From positions 1-36,982 of the forward strand of contig JAJEBE010000029.1 of the NCBI GenBank assembly GCA_022822545.1: a stretch of 36,982 nucleotides of DNA, written 5' to 3'. Made by a program: the position numbers and the translations under genes. Below are positions 8,245 to 18,103 of the stretch, piece after piece. The notes below the pieces were generated by a model. The model saw only the letters and a program-made list of their open reading frames with translations, had not been told where the DNA came from and did no database searches. This DNA is from Anaerolineae bacterium. Its GTDB lineage: Bacteria > Chloroflexota > Anaerolineae > Aggregatilineales > Phototrophicaceae. The first letter of the stretch is position 1. The number at the start of each line of letters is the position of its first letter.

Positions 8245-9297
8245 TCAGCCGATGATATTGATCGGGATGACATCGGCCCCTTGAAGCATGGCGACGCTGA
8301 TGCGCGCCGCCGTGACTTCGGAAAGCTGCCTGAAGGCGCTGCCCGCCGCCGAGTTGGGATCATGAATGGAGACCGGTCTGCCGTAATCTCCGCCTTCGCG
8401 GACCGCCGCCGCCAAAGGCAATCTTCCCAAGAAGGGTAGGCCTCGGCTCTCCGCGAAGGCTTCACCGCCGCCGCTGCCGAAGAACTCGCCCGACATATTT
8501 TCGACCACCCCCAAAACAGGCACTTTGAGTTGGTCAAACATGGCAGCCGCGCGAATGGCGTCAGCGACCGCCACGTCTTGCGGTTGGGTGACGATGACAC
8601 TGCCGGTCAGCGGAAAAGACTGCGCCAGCGAGAGCGGCGCATCGCCGGTGCCCGGCGGCAGATCGACGATCATGTAGTCCAGCCGGCCCCATTCGACATC
8701 GGTGAAAAATTGTCGGATGGCGCTGTGCAGCATCGGCCCGCGCATGATCATTGGCTTATCCGGCGTGGTGAGGAAGCCGGTGCTGATCAGCTTGACGCCG
8801 AAGACCTCAAGCGGCTGCATCTTGTCATTAGCGACTTTGGGGCGTCCGCTGCCCAAGCCGAACATCTGCGGGATATTAGGATTGAGAATATCGGCGTCGA
8901 TCAGACCGACGCTGGCGCCGGCGTCCGCCAGGCAGACGGCGAGATTGGTCGCGACCGTGCTCTTGCCCACCCCGCCCTTGCCGCTGGCGATGGCCACGAT
9001 GCTCTTCATCGGCACATCAAGCCGACCGTGGATGCGCCGATCGGTCGGGACTTGAGCGTCCCAGTTAATCCGAATCTGCTCTATGCCTTCAACCTGCCCC
9101 ACCAGAGCGGCGTTGCAGCGCTCAACGAAGACGTCTTTCAAGGGACAGGCGGGCGTAGTCAAGACGATGGTGAATTGCGCCGTTCCCTCAGCGACCGAGA
9201 GATCGCGCACCATTTCCAGCGAAACGATATCACGGTTCAATTCCGGCTCGATTACGGTTGAGAGCGCCTGCATCACGCGATCTTCAATGCTGCTCAT
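8245..9297 (-). CDS. mrp: Mrp/ApbC-type iron-sulfur cluster carrier ATPase
   Basis: 350 residues, normal for Mrp/ApbC. Residues about 1-85 are a MIP18 (DUF59) domain, with ACPL at 50-53 near its conserved cysteine. Residues about 97-345 are a deviant-Walker P-loop ATPase: GKGGVGKS at 106-113, LIDADILNPN (Walker A' region) and VDLPPGTGDAPLS. The family loads and transfers Fe-S clusters to apoproteins, often using a C-terminal CxxC after the VENMS motif. Here VENMSGEFFGSGGGEAF lacks both cysteines, as also occurs in some other bacterial Mrp proteins, so cluster binding would have to use other residues. ATG 9297 has AGAGG 7 nt upstream. It lies near iscX and Fe-S-rich complex I genes, which suits a maturation role, though it is a separate transcription unit. 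Confidence 0.9.
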   Translation of the reverse strand: MSSIEDRVMQALSTVIEPELNRDIVSLEMVRDLSVAEGTAQFTIVLTTPACPLKDVFVERCNAALVGQVEGIEQIRINWDAQVPTDRRIHGRLDVPMKSIVAIASGKGGVGKSTVATNLAVCLADAGASVGLIDADILNPNIPQMFGLGSGRPKVANDKMQPLEVFGVKLISTGFLTTPDKPMIMRGPMLHSAIRQFFTDVEWGRLDYMIVDLPPGTGDAPLSLAQSFPLTGSVIVTQPQDVAVADAIRAAAMFDQLKVPVLGVVENMSGEFFGSGGGEAFAESRGLPFLGRLPLAAAVREGGDYGRPVSIHDPNSAAGSAFRQLSEVTAARISVAMLQGADVIPINIIG

Positions 9298-9441
9298 CGC
9301 CTGCCTCTGCTTACTCGAAGGAACATGGCTTCAATATACCATCTATTGGGATAGAGAGAACGACAGAAGGCGGGAATTCGCCAATTGACTCGTGGATTAG
9401 CCCCGGCAGTTTCAGTATGTATCCAGAGGTTTTACCGTAAA

Positions 9442-9457
9442 GGCAAATATTTTTGCC
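9442..9457. repeat. Perfect inverted repeat GGCAAA-TATT-TTTGCC
   Basis: Six-base arms around a 4-base centre. It could be an operator half-site pair or a small hairpin. It lies about 145 bases upstream of the mrp start codon, on the side expected for a regulator site. Confidence 0.45.
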
Positions 9458-9622
9458 CGAGAAGAATTACGAAAAGCGAGTTTTGTCGACTCCTTTTGAC
9501 AATTATCATAAAATCGAGGTGCGTCCTTTCTGCCGCGGCGTCGATGCGTAGCGAGGCGATATAGCTGAAGCGCAGCAATGGCGAGGGCTAGAGCGCGCCG
9601 TGGTTGAAGCGAGCACATTATT

Positions 9623-9636
9623 GATAAATGATTATC
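9623..9636. repeat. Inverted repeat GATAA-ATGA-TTATC, Fur/Zur-like in composition
   Basis: Five-base arms in an AT-rich setting (TTGATAAATGATTATCGAT). The composition resembles Fur-family operators built from GATAAT repeats, but the match is partial and no obvious target gene starts next to it. Confidence 0.3.
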
Positions 9637-9745
9637 GATAGAGGGCAAACTTTTTTCTCTCATAAAACGATAATTCCTTGATGCCCTGGGCGCCAGGATT
9701 GCAATCGGCCATACAGTGAGGGTAGCAGATTTTGAGATGCTATAG

Positions 9746-9761
9746 GCGACTAAATAGTCGC
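9746..9761. repeat. Perfect inverted repeat GCGACTA-AA-TAGTCGC
   Basis: Seven-base arms with a 2-base centre, too tight for a stable hairpin loop and so more like a dimeric protein site. A GTAGTCGC half-like copy follows at about 9779-9786. Confidence 0.4.
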
Positions 9762-9813
9762 GTATTGGAAAAGTCGTTGTAGTCGCTCGGCGGCAGTTGT
9801 GGTTCCAGGTATG

Positions 9814-9842
9814 TTGACAGAAGTTAGGGATCGCTATGTAAT
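9814..9842 (+). promoter_or_regulatory. Near-consensus promoter pointing antisense into nuoI
   Basis: TTGACA at 9814-9819, a 17-nt spacer, and TGTAAT at 9837-9842. No plus-strand gene follows; a transcript would begin at about 9849, contain the 9847-9867 stem and run antisense through the 3' end of nuoI. It could be a small RNA or antisense promoter, or chance. Confidence 0.35.
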
Positions 9843-9846
9843 TTGC

Positions 9847-9867
9847 GGGCGATTCTGTGAATCGTCC
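9847..9867. repeat. Hairpin-forming inverted repeat, possible fragment of a dispersed palindromic element
   Basis: GGGCGATTC, loop TGT, GAATCGTCC: nine pairs with one G-U wobble, followed by CTACA. It resembles the ends of dispersed GGGCGATTC/GAATCG palindromes seen in many bacterial genomes. It lies 45 bases past the nuoI stop but has no T run in either direction, so it is not a standard terminator. Confidence 0.4.
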
Positions 9868-9911
9868 CTACAGAATTCAGCAGGTTTAGGCGCCCGATAA
9901 TGTGGGTCTTG

Positions 9912-10748
9912 CTAGCCCTGTTTGGCGGCGCGGCGGGCTTTGCGCTCCAGCGCTTTGCGACGGCGTTCTTCGCGCTTTGCATCATCTTCCGACCAGGGGG
10001 TGGCGCCTTCGGCGGCGGGAGCAGGCGCAGCGGCGGCGCTGGCTTCGGGCGCTGCCTCAGCAGCAGAAGAGGTCACGGTCGCGGCGGGCGCTGCTGGTTG
10101 CGACGATCGGCCGCGCGCGCTAGAAGCGGCGCCGCGCCGCGCTTCTTTGGCGGCATCTTTGTGTTCCCAAGTCCCGCGAACGAGCATTTCTTCATAGGCG
10201 CGCGTGGGCGCGATGCCCCGCCAGTAGGAGTTGGGCTTGGATAAACGTTCCTTGTCGTGAATATGATGGCTGGTGCGATCGTAGCTGGCCATTTCATAGT
10301 CGTGATCCATCTTGATCGCGTCAAAGGGGCAGTATTCGGCGCAGTAGCCGCAGTTCATGCAGATATCGATATCGATGAAGAAGGCCTCGGGTTCAGGCAC
10401 GGGGCGTCCCGTCACCGGGTCGTTGCCGCGGACGATCCAGATGCACTGGGGCGGGCAGACCTTGGCGCAGATGCCGCAACTGGTGCACCAGTCCTTGCCA
10501 GCGCGCGTCGGATGATCTTCGTCCTCGACGATGAGAAATGGCACGAAGCGGAATCGTTCCGGCACAGCGACTTTCTCGTCCGGGTATTGCACGGTGATAA
10601 CGCCCTTGGTTTTGGTCCCCTGCCGGATGCCAAAGTTGTCGGTTGAATGATGATACTTGCGGAAGCCGTAGCGCAGGTCATCAATGTAAGACTCGACGAA
10701 GTGCCTCAGCGTGAGCAGCAATCCCTTTGCCAATCCGGTTCCGTACAT
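9912..10748 (-). CDS. nuoI: NADH-quinone oxidoreductase subunit I with long C-terminal extension
   Basis: 278 residues, against about 160-180 for most NuoI. The core carries two 4Fe-4S motifs: Cys88, 91, 94, 98 (CTSCGICAKVC) and Cys130, 133, 136, 140 (CMNCGYCAEYC), the N6a/N6b clusters that pass electrons towards N2 in NuoB. An amphipathic N-terminal helix (about 1-30) is typical. After about residue 185 comes an Ala/Pro-rich linker, then a basic tail at 248-278 beginning GATPW and containing KREERRRKALERKARRAA. The NuoB tail is clearly similar, which is unusual. ATG 10748 has GGGGAG 6 nt upstream. Last gene of the iscX-nuoB-nuoCD-nuoI unit, 56 nt after nuoCD. Confidence 0.93.
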   Translation of the reverse strand: MYGTGLAKGLLLTLRHFVESYIDDLRYGFRKYHHSTDNFGIRQGTKTKGVITVQYPDEKVAVPERFRFVPFLIVEDEDHPTRAGKDWCTSCGICAKVCPPQCIWIVRGNDPVTGRPVPEPEAFFIDIDICMNCGYCAEYCPFDAIKMDHDYEMASYDRTSHHIHDKERLSKPNSYWRGIAPTRAYEEMLVRGTWEHKDAAKEARRGAASSARGRSSQPAAPAATVTSSAAEAAPEASAAAAPAPAAEGATPWSEDDAKREERRRKALERKARRAAKQG

Positions 10749-10804
10749 GCTTTCTCCCCTTGTTAGCGCCGGGCAAGACGTTTATTCATTGACCGCGCAA
10801 GCAG

Positions 10805-12685
<1,881 letters not shown>

Positions 12686-12691
12686 ACAGGA

Positions 12692-13573
<882 letters not shown>

Positions 13574-13786
13574 CTAGACACCGATCTCCTCATACCAGTC
13601 GCGAAGGATAGCCCTCAGTATAGCATCATTCGCCCATGACGGATCGTCGGCGAAGCCGGGCAAGTTTGTGACGCGCCCGCTCAAGTCATCCAAAGTCATG
13701 CTCTCCAGGTCAGCATCGGGATAGGTTTCCATCAGCGCCAGGACAATCTCGTAGGTTGAATCCCAATACAACTCGGAAACTGACAT
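13574..13786 (-). CDS. iscX: IscX-like iron-sulfur assembly protein
   Basis: 70 residues, the length of IscX (YfhJ). It shows the family pattern: an aromatic/Trp-Asp start (LYWDSTYEI), YPDADLESMTLDDL, LPGFADDPSWANDAIL and a C-terminal RDWYEE. IscX is a small acidic protein that binds iron and the cysteine desulfurase IscS and modulates cluster assembly. Here it is the first gene of a transcript whose other products hold the N2, N6a and N6b clusters of complex I, suggesting supply of clusters to these subunits; no other isc gene is in the window. The ribosome site is weak (GCGGA). Assignment is from the recognised motif pattern and length. Confidence 0.8.
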   Translation of the reverse strand: MSVSELYWDSTYEIVLALMETYPDADLESMTLDDLSGRVTNLPGFADDPSWANDAILRAILRDWYEEIGV

Positions 13787-13835
13787 GATCCGCTGTCAAT
13801 TTGCACTCGCGATGTCCAAAACCATACACACACGC

Positions 13836-13855
13836 GCGCAAAAGCGATTTTGCGC
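13836..13855 (-). other. Hairpin in the iscX-nuo leader
   Basis: GCGCAAAA, loop of four, TTTTGCGC: a perfect 8-bp stem. It lies just after the predicted transcript start at about 13859 and before iscX, so it would form at the 5' end of the mRNA. A role in mRNA stability is possible; no T run follows, so it is not an intrinsic terminator. Confidence 0.5.
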
Positions 13856-13865
13856 AACTGAGGTT

Positions 13866-13894
13866 AGTATAGAGACGCAGCCAGAGATTGTCAA
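13866..13894 (-). promoter_or_regulatory. Near-consensus sigma70 promoter for iscX-nuoB-nuoCD-nuoI
   Basis: On the minus strand: TTGACA (13889-13894), a 17-nt spacer, TATACT (13866-13871). The transcript should start near 13859, leaving about 73 nt before iscX. It begins 20 bases after the thrB stop. Confidence 0.75.
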
Positions 13895-13913
13895 GAATTT
13901 CACAAACGAAGCG

Positions 13914-14855
13914 CTAGCTGGCATTTAGCACCGTGGCTCCCTGACAATCGACCTTGGTAGCCAGCGCGCGACAGCCCATGCCGACCTCATCGTAGACCGA
14001 TTTCATGGCGGCAGCCGCGGACTCGGCGACGGTCTGCCGGTCACAGAGGGCGCAGAGCGTGGGGCCAGCGCCGCCAATGAAAACGGCTATCGCCCCGGCG
14101 CCCTTGGCCGCCGTTCGCGCTTCAGCGAGCATGGGCATTAGGTGCGCGCGCGCCGGCTCAATGACCAGATCCTTTTCCATCGCCGCGCCCAGGGCGTCCA
14201 GGTCGCCCCGGTGCAGAGCGTCGACGAGTTGCGCCACCGCGCCGGACTGATGAATCATGGTTTTCAGCGAGACTTGCTTGGGCAAGATTTCGCGCGCGCC
14301 GTTCGTCGGCACCTGCACATCCGGCGTCACAAGCGCCAGATGAAGCGCGGCCGGGTTCGGCAGGATTTGGATCGCGTCCACAGTGATGCCAGCGACCAGG
14401 ATTATGCCGCCGAGTAAAGACGGCGCGACATTATCGGCGTGGTAGCCACTGACAAGGGCCTCCCCTTCCAGGCAAAAAGGCAGCAACTCTCGGCGCATAA
14501 ATGGCTGGCCGAGCAGTTTGTTGAGGGCGACAACAGCGACAACGGCACTGGCGGCGCTGCTGCCCAAGCCGCTTGAGAGCGGCAGGCCCTTGATTAATTG
14601 CAGCCTCAAGCCGCGCTTTTCGCCGACCTCGTCGAGCAGCGCTTGCGCCGAAACCGAGGCCACGTTTTGGGCGGGATCTCGCGGGAGCCTGCCAGCGTCG
14701 CCTTGTATATCGCTTATGACGATGCCAGGGGCGTCCTGGAATTCCACCAAAGCGCGATCGCCCATGCCCTCCAGCGCCATGCCAAGAATATCAAAGCCGA
14801 CGCCCAAATTGGCGACCGACGCCGGGGCGTAGGCTTCTGCTCTGGAAAATGCCAT
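13914..14855 (-). CDS. thrB: Homoserine kinase
   Basis: 313 residues, normal length. GHMP-kinase family: substrate-side motif APASVANLGVGFDILG (10-25) and the ATP-binding glycine-rich PLSSGLGSSAAS at 92-103, plus the late GAGAIAVFIGGAGPT motif near the C-terminus. It phosphorylates homoserine to O-phosphohomoserine, the substrate of threonine synthase encoded divergently next door. The ATG at 14855 has only a weak ribosome site (AAGGA 13 nt upstream). It is followed at once by the nuo promoter. Confidence 0.93.
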   Translation of the reverse strand: MAFSRAEAYAPASVANLGVGFDILGMALEGMGDRALVEFQDAPGIVISDIQGDAGRLPRDPAQNVASVSAQALLDEVGEKRGLRLQLIKGLPLSSGLGSSAASAVVAVVALNKLLGQPFMRRELLPFCLEGEALVSGYHADNVAPSLLGGIILVAGITVDAIQILPNPAALHLALVTPDVQVPTNGAREILPKQVSLKTMIHQSGAVAQLVDALHRGDLDALGAAMEKDLVIEPARAHLMPMLAEARTAAKGAGAIAVFIGGAGPTLCALCDRQTVAESAAAAMKSVYDEVGMGCRALATKVDCQGATVLNAS

Positions 14856-14903
14856 GGAAGGTCGCTATCCTTGCCGCGTTTTCTGCCGAGCGAGGTCACG
14901 CAA

Positions 14904-16181
14904 ATGTCAAGCATACTACAATGTATGGAATGCGCTCAACAATACCCAATTCAGCGCGTAATCTACACTTGCGAGAGTTGCGGCGGCTTGCTGGATGTCA
15001 ATCATGACTTCGGCGCTATCGGCAAAACACTCACGCGCGATCTTTTTGACGGGAGGCTTGGCGCCTTCGAGTCGCCGTACAACAGCGGCGTCTGGCGCTA
15101 CAAGGAGCTTGTCCTCCCTGGCGTTGATGACCGGGCAGTGGTCAGCCGGATGGAGGGCAATACCAATCTCTATGAGCTGCCGCGGATAGCGGCCTACGCC
15201 GGCATTGATACGATATTCCTCAAGCACGAGGGGGAAAACCCGACCGGTTCCTTCAAAGATCGCGGCATGACCACCGGCGTGACTCAGGCGAAGGCGCTGG
15301 GCATGGCGCGCGTCGCCTGCGCTTCTACCGGGAATACCTCCGCCTCCATGGCCTCGTATGCCGCGCGCGCTGGGATGCAGGGCATCATTTTCTTGCAGAA
15401 CCAGCAAATTGCCCTGGGCAAGCTGGCCCAAGGCATCGCCTTCGGCGCGACCTGCCTGCAGATTAATGCGGACTTCGACCGCAATATGGAACTCGTGCAA
15501 GAAGTGTCCGAGCGGCTCGGCATTTATGTCTTGAATTCGGTCAATCCGTTTCGGCTGGAAGGGCAGAAGTCCATCATGTTTGAGGCGCTGCAGCAGTTGC
15601 GCTGGCGGGCGCCCGACTGGATTGTGGCGCCGGGCGGCAACCTGGGCAACAGTTCTGCTTTTGGCAAAGGCTTGCGGGAGATGTTTGAGGTCGGCCTGAT
15701 CGATAGAATGCCGCGGTTGGCTATTGTGCAGGCGGAAGGCGCCAACCCGCTGTATCGGCATTTTCGCGCCGGCTTCAAAGATTTCAAGCCGGTCAAAGCC
15801 GAGACGATAGCGACCGCCATCAAGATAGGCAATCCGGTCAACCTGCAGAAGGCGATCCGCACTTTGGAATGGACCAGCGGTCTGGTCGAAGAAGTCAGCG
15901 ATCAGCAGATTATGGACGCCAAGGCAATGATAGACGGCGTCGGCATCGGCTGTGAGCCGGCATCAGCCTGTTCGGTGGCGGGCGCGAAGAAGCTGGTCGA
16001 GCGCGGCATCATCAAGCGCGGCGATACGGTTCTTGGCCTGCTAACCGGCCACGTCTTGAAAGATCCGGAAGCGACCATCGGTTATCACGCCGACCAATTG
16101 GATGGCATCTCCCCGAAATATCGCAACCGCATGCTGCAAGCGGATGACGATATCGACGAGATCGTCAGGCTCCTGCAATAG
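14904..16181 (+). CDS. thrC: Threonine synthase
   Basis: 425 residues. The N-terminus has a zinc-ribbon-like pair, Cys7-x2-Cys10 and Cys23-x2-Cys26, as in many archaeal/plant-type threonine synthases. The PLP lysine is Lys118 in NPTGSFKDRG, and the phosphate-binding glycine-rich loop is APGGNLGNSSAFGKG. It converts O-phosphohomoserine to threonine. The frame stays open upstream to 14598, but that part overlaps thrB antisense; GAGG sits about 10 nt before the ATG at 14904, and the protein family starts here. Only 48 bases separate it from divergent thrB, so its promoter must overlap thrB coding sequence. Confidence 0.94.
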   Translation: MSSILQCMECAQQYPIQRVIYTCESCGGLLDVNHDFGAIGKTLTRDLFDGRLGAFESPYNSGVWRYKELVLPGVDDRAVVSRMEGNTNLYELPRIAAYAGIDTIFLKHEGENPTGSFKDRGMTTGVTQAKALGMARVACASTGNTSASMASYAARAGMQGIIFLQNQQIALGKLAQGIAFGATCLQINADFDRNMELVQEVSERLGIYVLNSVNPFRLEGQKSIMFEALQQLRWRAPDWIVAPGGNLGNSSAFGKGLREMFEVGLIDRMPRLAIVQAEGANPLYRHFRAGFKDFKPVKAETIATAIKIGNPVNLQKAIRTLEWTSGLVEEVSDQQIMDAKAMIDGVGIGCEPASACSVAGAKKLVERGIIKRGDTVLGLLTGHVLKDPEATIGYHADQLDGISPKYRNRMLQADDDIDEIVRLLQ

Positions 16182-16468
16182 GTAGAATCTCGTCGGCAAC
16201 CTCCATGAGCCGACCGTCCCTTAATGCGCGACTCCCACAGGGCCGACGCGCTCCGCGCCGGAAACTCAAGGTTATAATACCCTAATATTCGCCCATTTGT
16301 TCGGAATTTCTGCTAAACTGGAATCATGATCGCCTGCGCCCAAATGCCGATTCTGCCCTCTACCCTATCTCCCTGCCCTGCCAGATGGCCAGATAGCCAA
16401 AAAACTTTTCCGTCGACAATGGCAATTCGGCAATCCAATTCCATAGGAGGAAAAGCAAACTAGCCTGC

Positions 16469-17710
16469 TCAAGCCATCCGCGCGGCCGCAGGCACTTTTT
16501 TCAGCGACGCTTCAAGATCGGCGATGATGTCTTCGGGATCTTCAATGCCCAGAGCGAAACGCACAAGATTGTCCTTGATGCCGATAGCCAAGCGCTCTTC
16601 GCTGCTGAGATCGTAATAGCTGAAGTAGGCGGGCTGTTCAATAAGGCTCTCCGTCCCGCCGAGGCTCGGGGCGATATAAGGAATGCGCAGGCGGTCGATG
16701 AAGTCGCTCGTCGCCCTGATATCTCCCGCCACTTCAAAGCTGATGACGCCGCCGAAGCCCTCCATCTGCGCGCTTGCGATGTCATGATCGGGATGCGATG
16801 GCAAGCCGGGATAATAGACGCGGTCTATCTTGCCGTGGCTTTCGAGATACTCGGCGACTTTCTGCGCCGATTCATTCTGATGGCGCACGCGCAGCGCCAG
16901 CGTCTTCAAGCCGCGTTCCAGGAGAAAAGCCTGATGCGGATCGATGACATTGCCGAATATGCCGCGCGCGTCCTTCAGCGCCCGGACGCGCCCGGTATCG
17001 CCAGCGATGACCCCGCCGAGGACATCGTTATGACCGCCATAGTATTTGGTGGCGCTGTGCATGACGAAATCGACGCCGTAATCCAGCGGCTTCAAGTTGA
17101 CCGGCGTGGCGAAGGTCGTATCCAGCAGTGTCATCACGCGGTTCTGCTTGGCAAGATCGACCAAGCGCCGCAGGTCAGCCACGCGCAAGTAGGGATTGGT
17201 CGGCGTCTCCGTGAAGATGAAACGCGTCTTCCGCGGCACGATGGCTGCCTCGAGGGCGTCGTAATCGCCCATTCGCACGATGCTCGTGTCGATGCCGAAC
17301 TTCTTCAGCGTGGTCTCACAGAACTGGCGCGTCCGGCGGTAACAGTCGTCGGTCATGATGATGTGGGTATCGGGGCGCAAGACAGTCAAGAAAAGCGATG
17401 TCACCGCCGACATGCCGGATGGATATACCACCGCGTCTTCGGCGCCTTCCAACCGGGCGATTCGGCTTTCGAGCGACCAGGTGGATGGATTGCCATAGCG
17501 GGCGTATTCTTCGCGGTCCAACTCCCCGCCGTACACTTTGGCCTCCAGAAATTCTATGACTTTGGCGGTATCGGCAAAGGCATAGGTGGCGGATTGCACG
17601 ATCGGCGTTGTCATAGCGTGAAAGCCCTTGTCGCGCGGCGCGCCGCCGTGCACGGCATTGGTGCTTTCCCCCTGATAACTTCCGTTTTTAGCGCTGCTTC
17701 GTTTTGTCAT
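16469..17710 (-). CDS. metB: Cystathionine gamma-synthase, plant-type, SAM-riboswitch controlled
   Basis: 413 residues, a Cys/Met-metabolism PLP enzyme. Landmarks: ARYGNPSTW (70-78), YPSGMSAV, the PLP lysine Lys222 in HSATKYYGGHND, and the C-terminal PYIAPSLGGTES. The run of residues, especially TDDCYRRTR (120-128), TETPTNPYLR, YYPGLPSHPDH and GIKDNLVRFALGIED, closely follows plant cystathionine gamma-synthases. These join cysteine to an activated homoserine. Control by an SAM-I riboswitch supports a methionine-biosynthetic rather than a degradative role. An open frame extends to 17785 but runs through the terminator; GGGAGGG lies 9 nt before the ATG at 17710, which is chosen. O-acetylhomoserine sulfhydrylase is a less likely alternative. 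Confidence 0.88.
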   Translation of the reverse strand: MTKRSSAKNGSYQGESTNAVHGGAPRDKGFHAMTTPIVQSATYAFADTAKVIEFLEAKVYGGELDREEYARYGNPSTWSLESRIARLEGAEDAVVYPSGMSAVTSLFLTVLRPDTHIIMTDDCYRRTRQFCETTLKKFGIDTSIVRMGDYDALEAAIVPRKTRFIFTETPTNPYLRVADLRRLVDLAKQNRVMTLLDTTFATPVNLKPLDYGVDFVMHSATKYYGGHNDVLGGVIAGDTGRVRALKDARGIFGNVIDPHQAFLLERGLKTLALRVRHQNESAQKVAEYLESHGKIDRVYYPGLPSHPDHDIASAQMEGFGGVISFEVAGDIRATSDFIDRLRIPYIAPSLGGTESLIEQPAYFSYYDLSSEERLAIGIKDNLVRFALGIEDPEDIIADLEASLKKVPAAARMA

Positions 17711-17729
17711 TGTCCATTCCCTCCCAATC

Positions 17730-17769
17730 AAAAAAGCCCAAACCGCAGGCAGTACGCCAGTTTGGGCTT
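17730..17769 (-). terminator. Riboswitch-controlled intrinsic terminator upstream of metB
   Basis: Minus-strand RNA: arms AAGCCCAAAC (17760-17769) and GTTTGGGCTT (17734-17743) around a 16-nt loop, followed by a run of six U (17730-17735). It lies between the SAM-I aptamer and the metB ribosome site. A second, weaker hairpin with U5 lies just upstream (17784-17808, arms CAGTCcGC... and GCGACTG), so there may be two terminators in tandem. Confidence 0.88.
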
Positions 17770-17857
17770 CCGCGACTTTCAACAAAAAGCGACTGAGGCA
17801 CAGTCCGCGGAGTCACCTGATTTCCAGCGAAAGCGCCGGAATATACAGGCGTTTACC

Positions 17858-17960
17858 CTCATCTTCCAGAATTATCTGCCGAACTTAGCACCTTCCCATT
17901 GCCTGATGGGGGTTGCTGTGGCTTCGTCGAGTCGGTCTCTCCGCCACCTCTGGATAAGCG
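17858..17960 (-). ncRNA. SAM-I (S-box) riboswitch aptamer
   Basis: The minus strand contains the conserved SAM-I landmarks in order: CTTATCCAGAGGTGG at the 5' side of P1/P2, GAAGCC and GCAACC in the P2/P3 region, AAGGTGCTAA before P4, and GATGAG closing P1. The CTTATC strand pairs with GATGAG (17858-17863). S-adenosylmethionine binding stabilises P1 and favours the downstream terminator, shutting off metB when SAM is plentiful. Confidence 0.95.
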
Positions 17961-17992
17961 CAAACTTGGTATGTGGTTGTTAATTGAAAGAA

Positions 17993-18021
17993 ACTATAAC
18001 ACAGAAGGCGCTCCGGTGCAA
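17993..18021 (-). promoter_or_regulatory. Promoter for the SAM-I riboswitch/metB transcript
   Basis: Minus strand: TTGCAC (18016-18021), a 17-nt spacer, and TGT-TATAGT, a TGn-extended -10 (TATAGT at 17993-17998). Transcription would start about 25-30 nt before the aptamer. It overlaps the divergent murA promoter region. Confidence 0.5.
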
Positions 18022-18057
18022 ATCCAACGCAGCTTCTTACGCGCGCCTTGGGTTCTG

Positions 18058-18066
18058 TGATATTCT
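18058..18066 (+). promoter_or_regulatory. Possible extended -10 promoter for murA
   Basis: TGATATTCT is a TGn-extended -10 (TATTCT). No strong -35. The predicted start near 18073 leaves about 30 nt before the murA ATG. Confidence 0.35.
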
Positions 18067-18103
18067 AATAGTCGACATCATATTTCGAAAGACAAACCGA
18101 ACC

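Larger units (their letters stand above)
9298..9911. other. Gene-free interval with several short inverted repeats
   Basis: About 614 bases between the Mrp start and the nuoI stop. It is more AT-rich than its surroundings and I see no convincing gene. An 83-codon minus-strand reading frame at 9412-9663 has no family resemblance and only a poorly spaced ribosome site. The interval holds four compact inverted repeats and a promoter-like element, listed separately. Confidence 0.6.

Noticed and set aside
9623..9636. Confident Fur box
   Set aside because: Only a partial match to GATAAT-type repeats, with no iron-uptake gene next to it; kept as a low-confidence repeat.
9412..9663. Minus-strand 83-codon frame in the gap next to mrp
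   Set aside because: No family resemblance, poorly placed ribosome site, and it lies across AT-rich repeat sequence; kept only as part of the gap description.
14915..14920. Minus-strand TTGACA as a thrB promoter
   Set aside because: No -10 element lies at 16-18 nt, and it falls in the thrC coding start.
16326..16463. Possible 45-codon plus-strand ORF between thrC and metB
   Set aside because: No ribosome site or family resemblance; starts in AT-rich spacer and has no conserved-looking features. The 16182-16468 spacer otherwise shows nothing clear.
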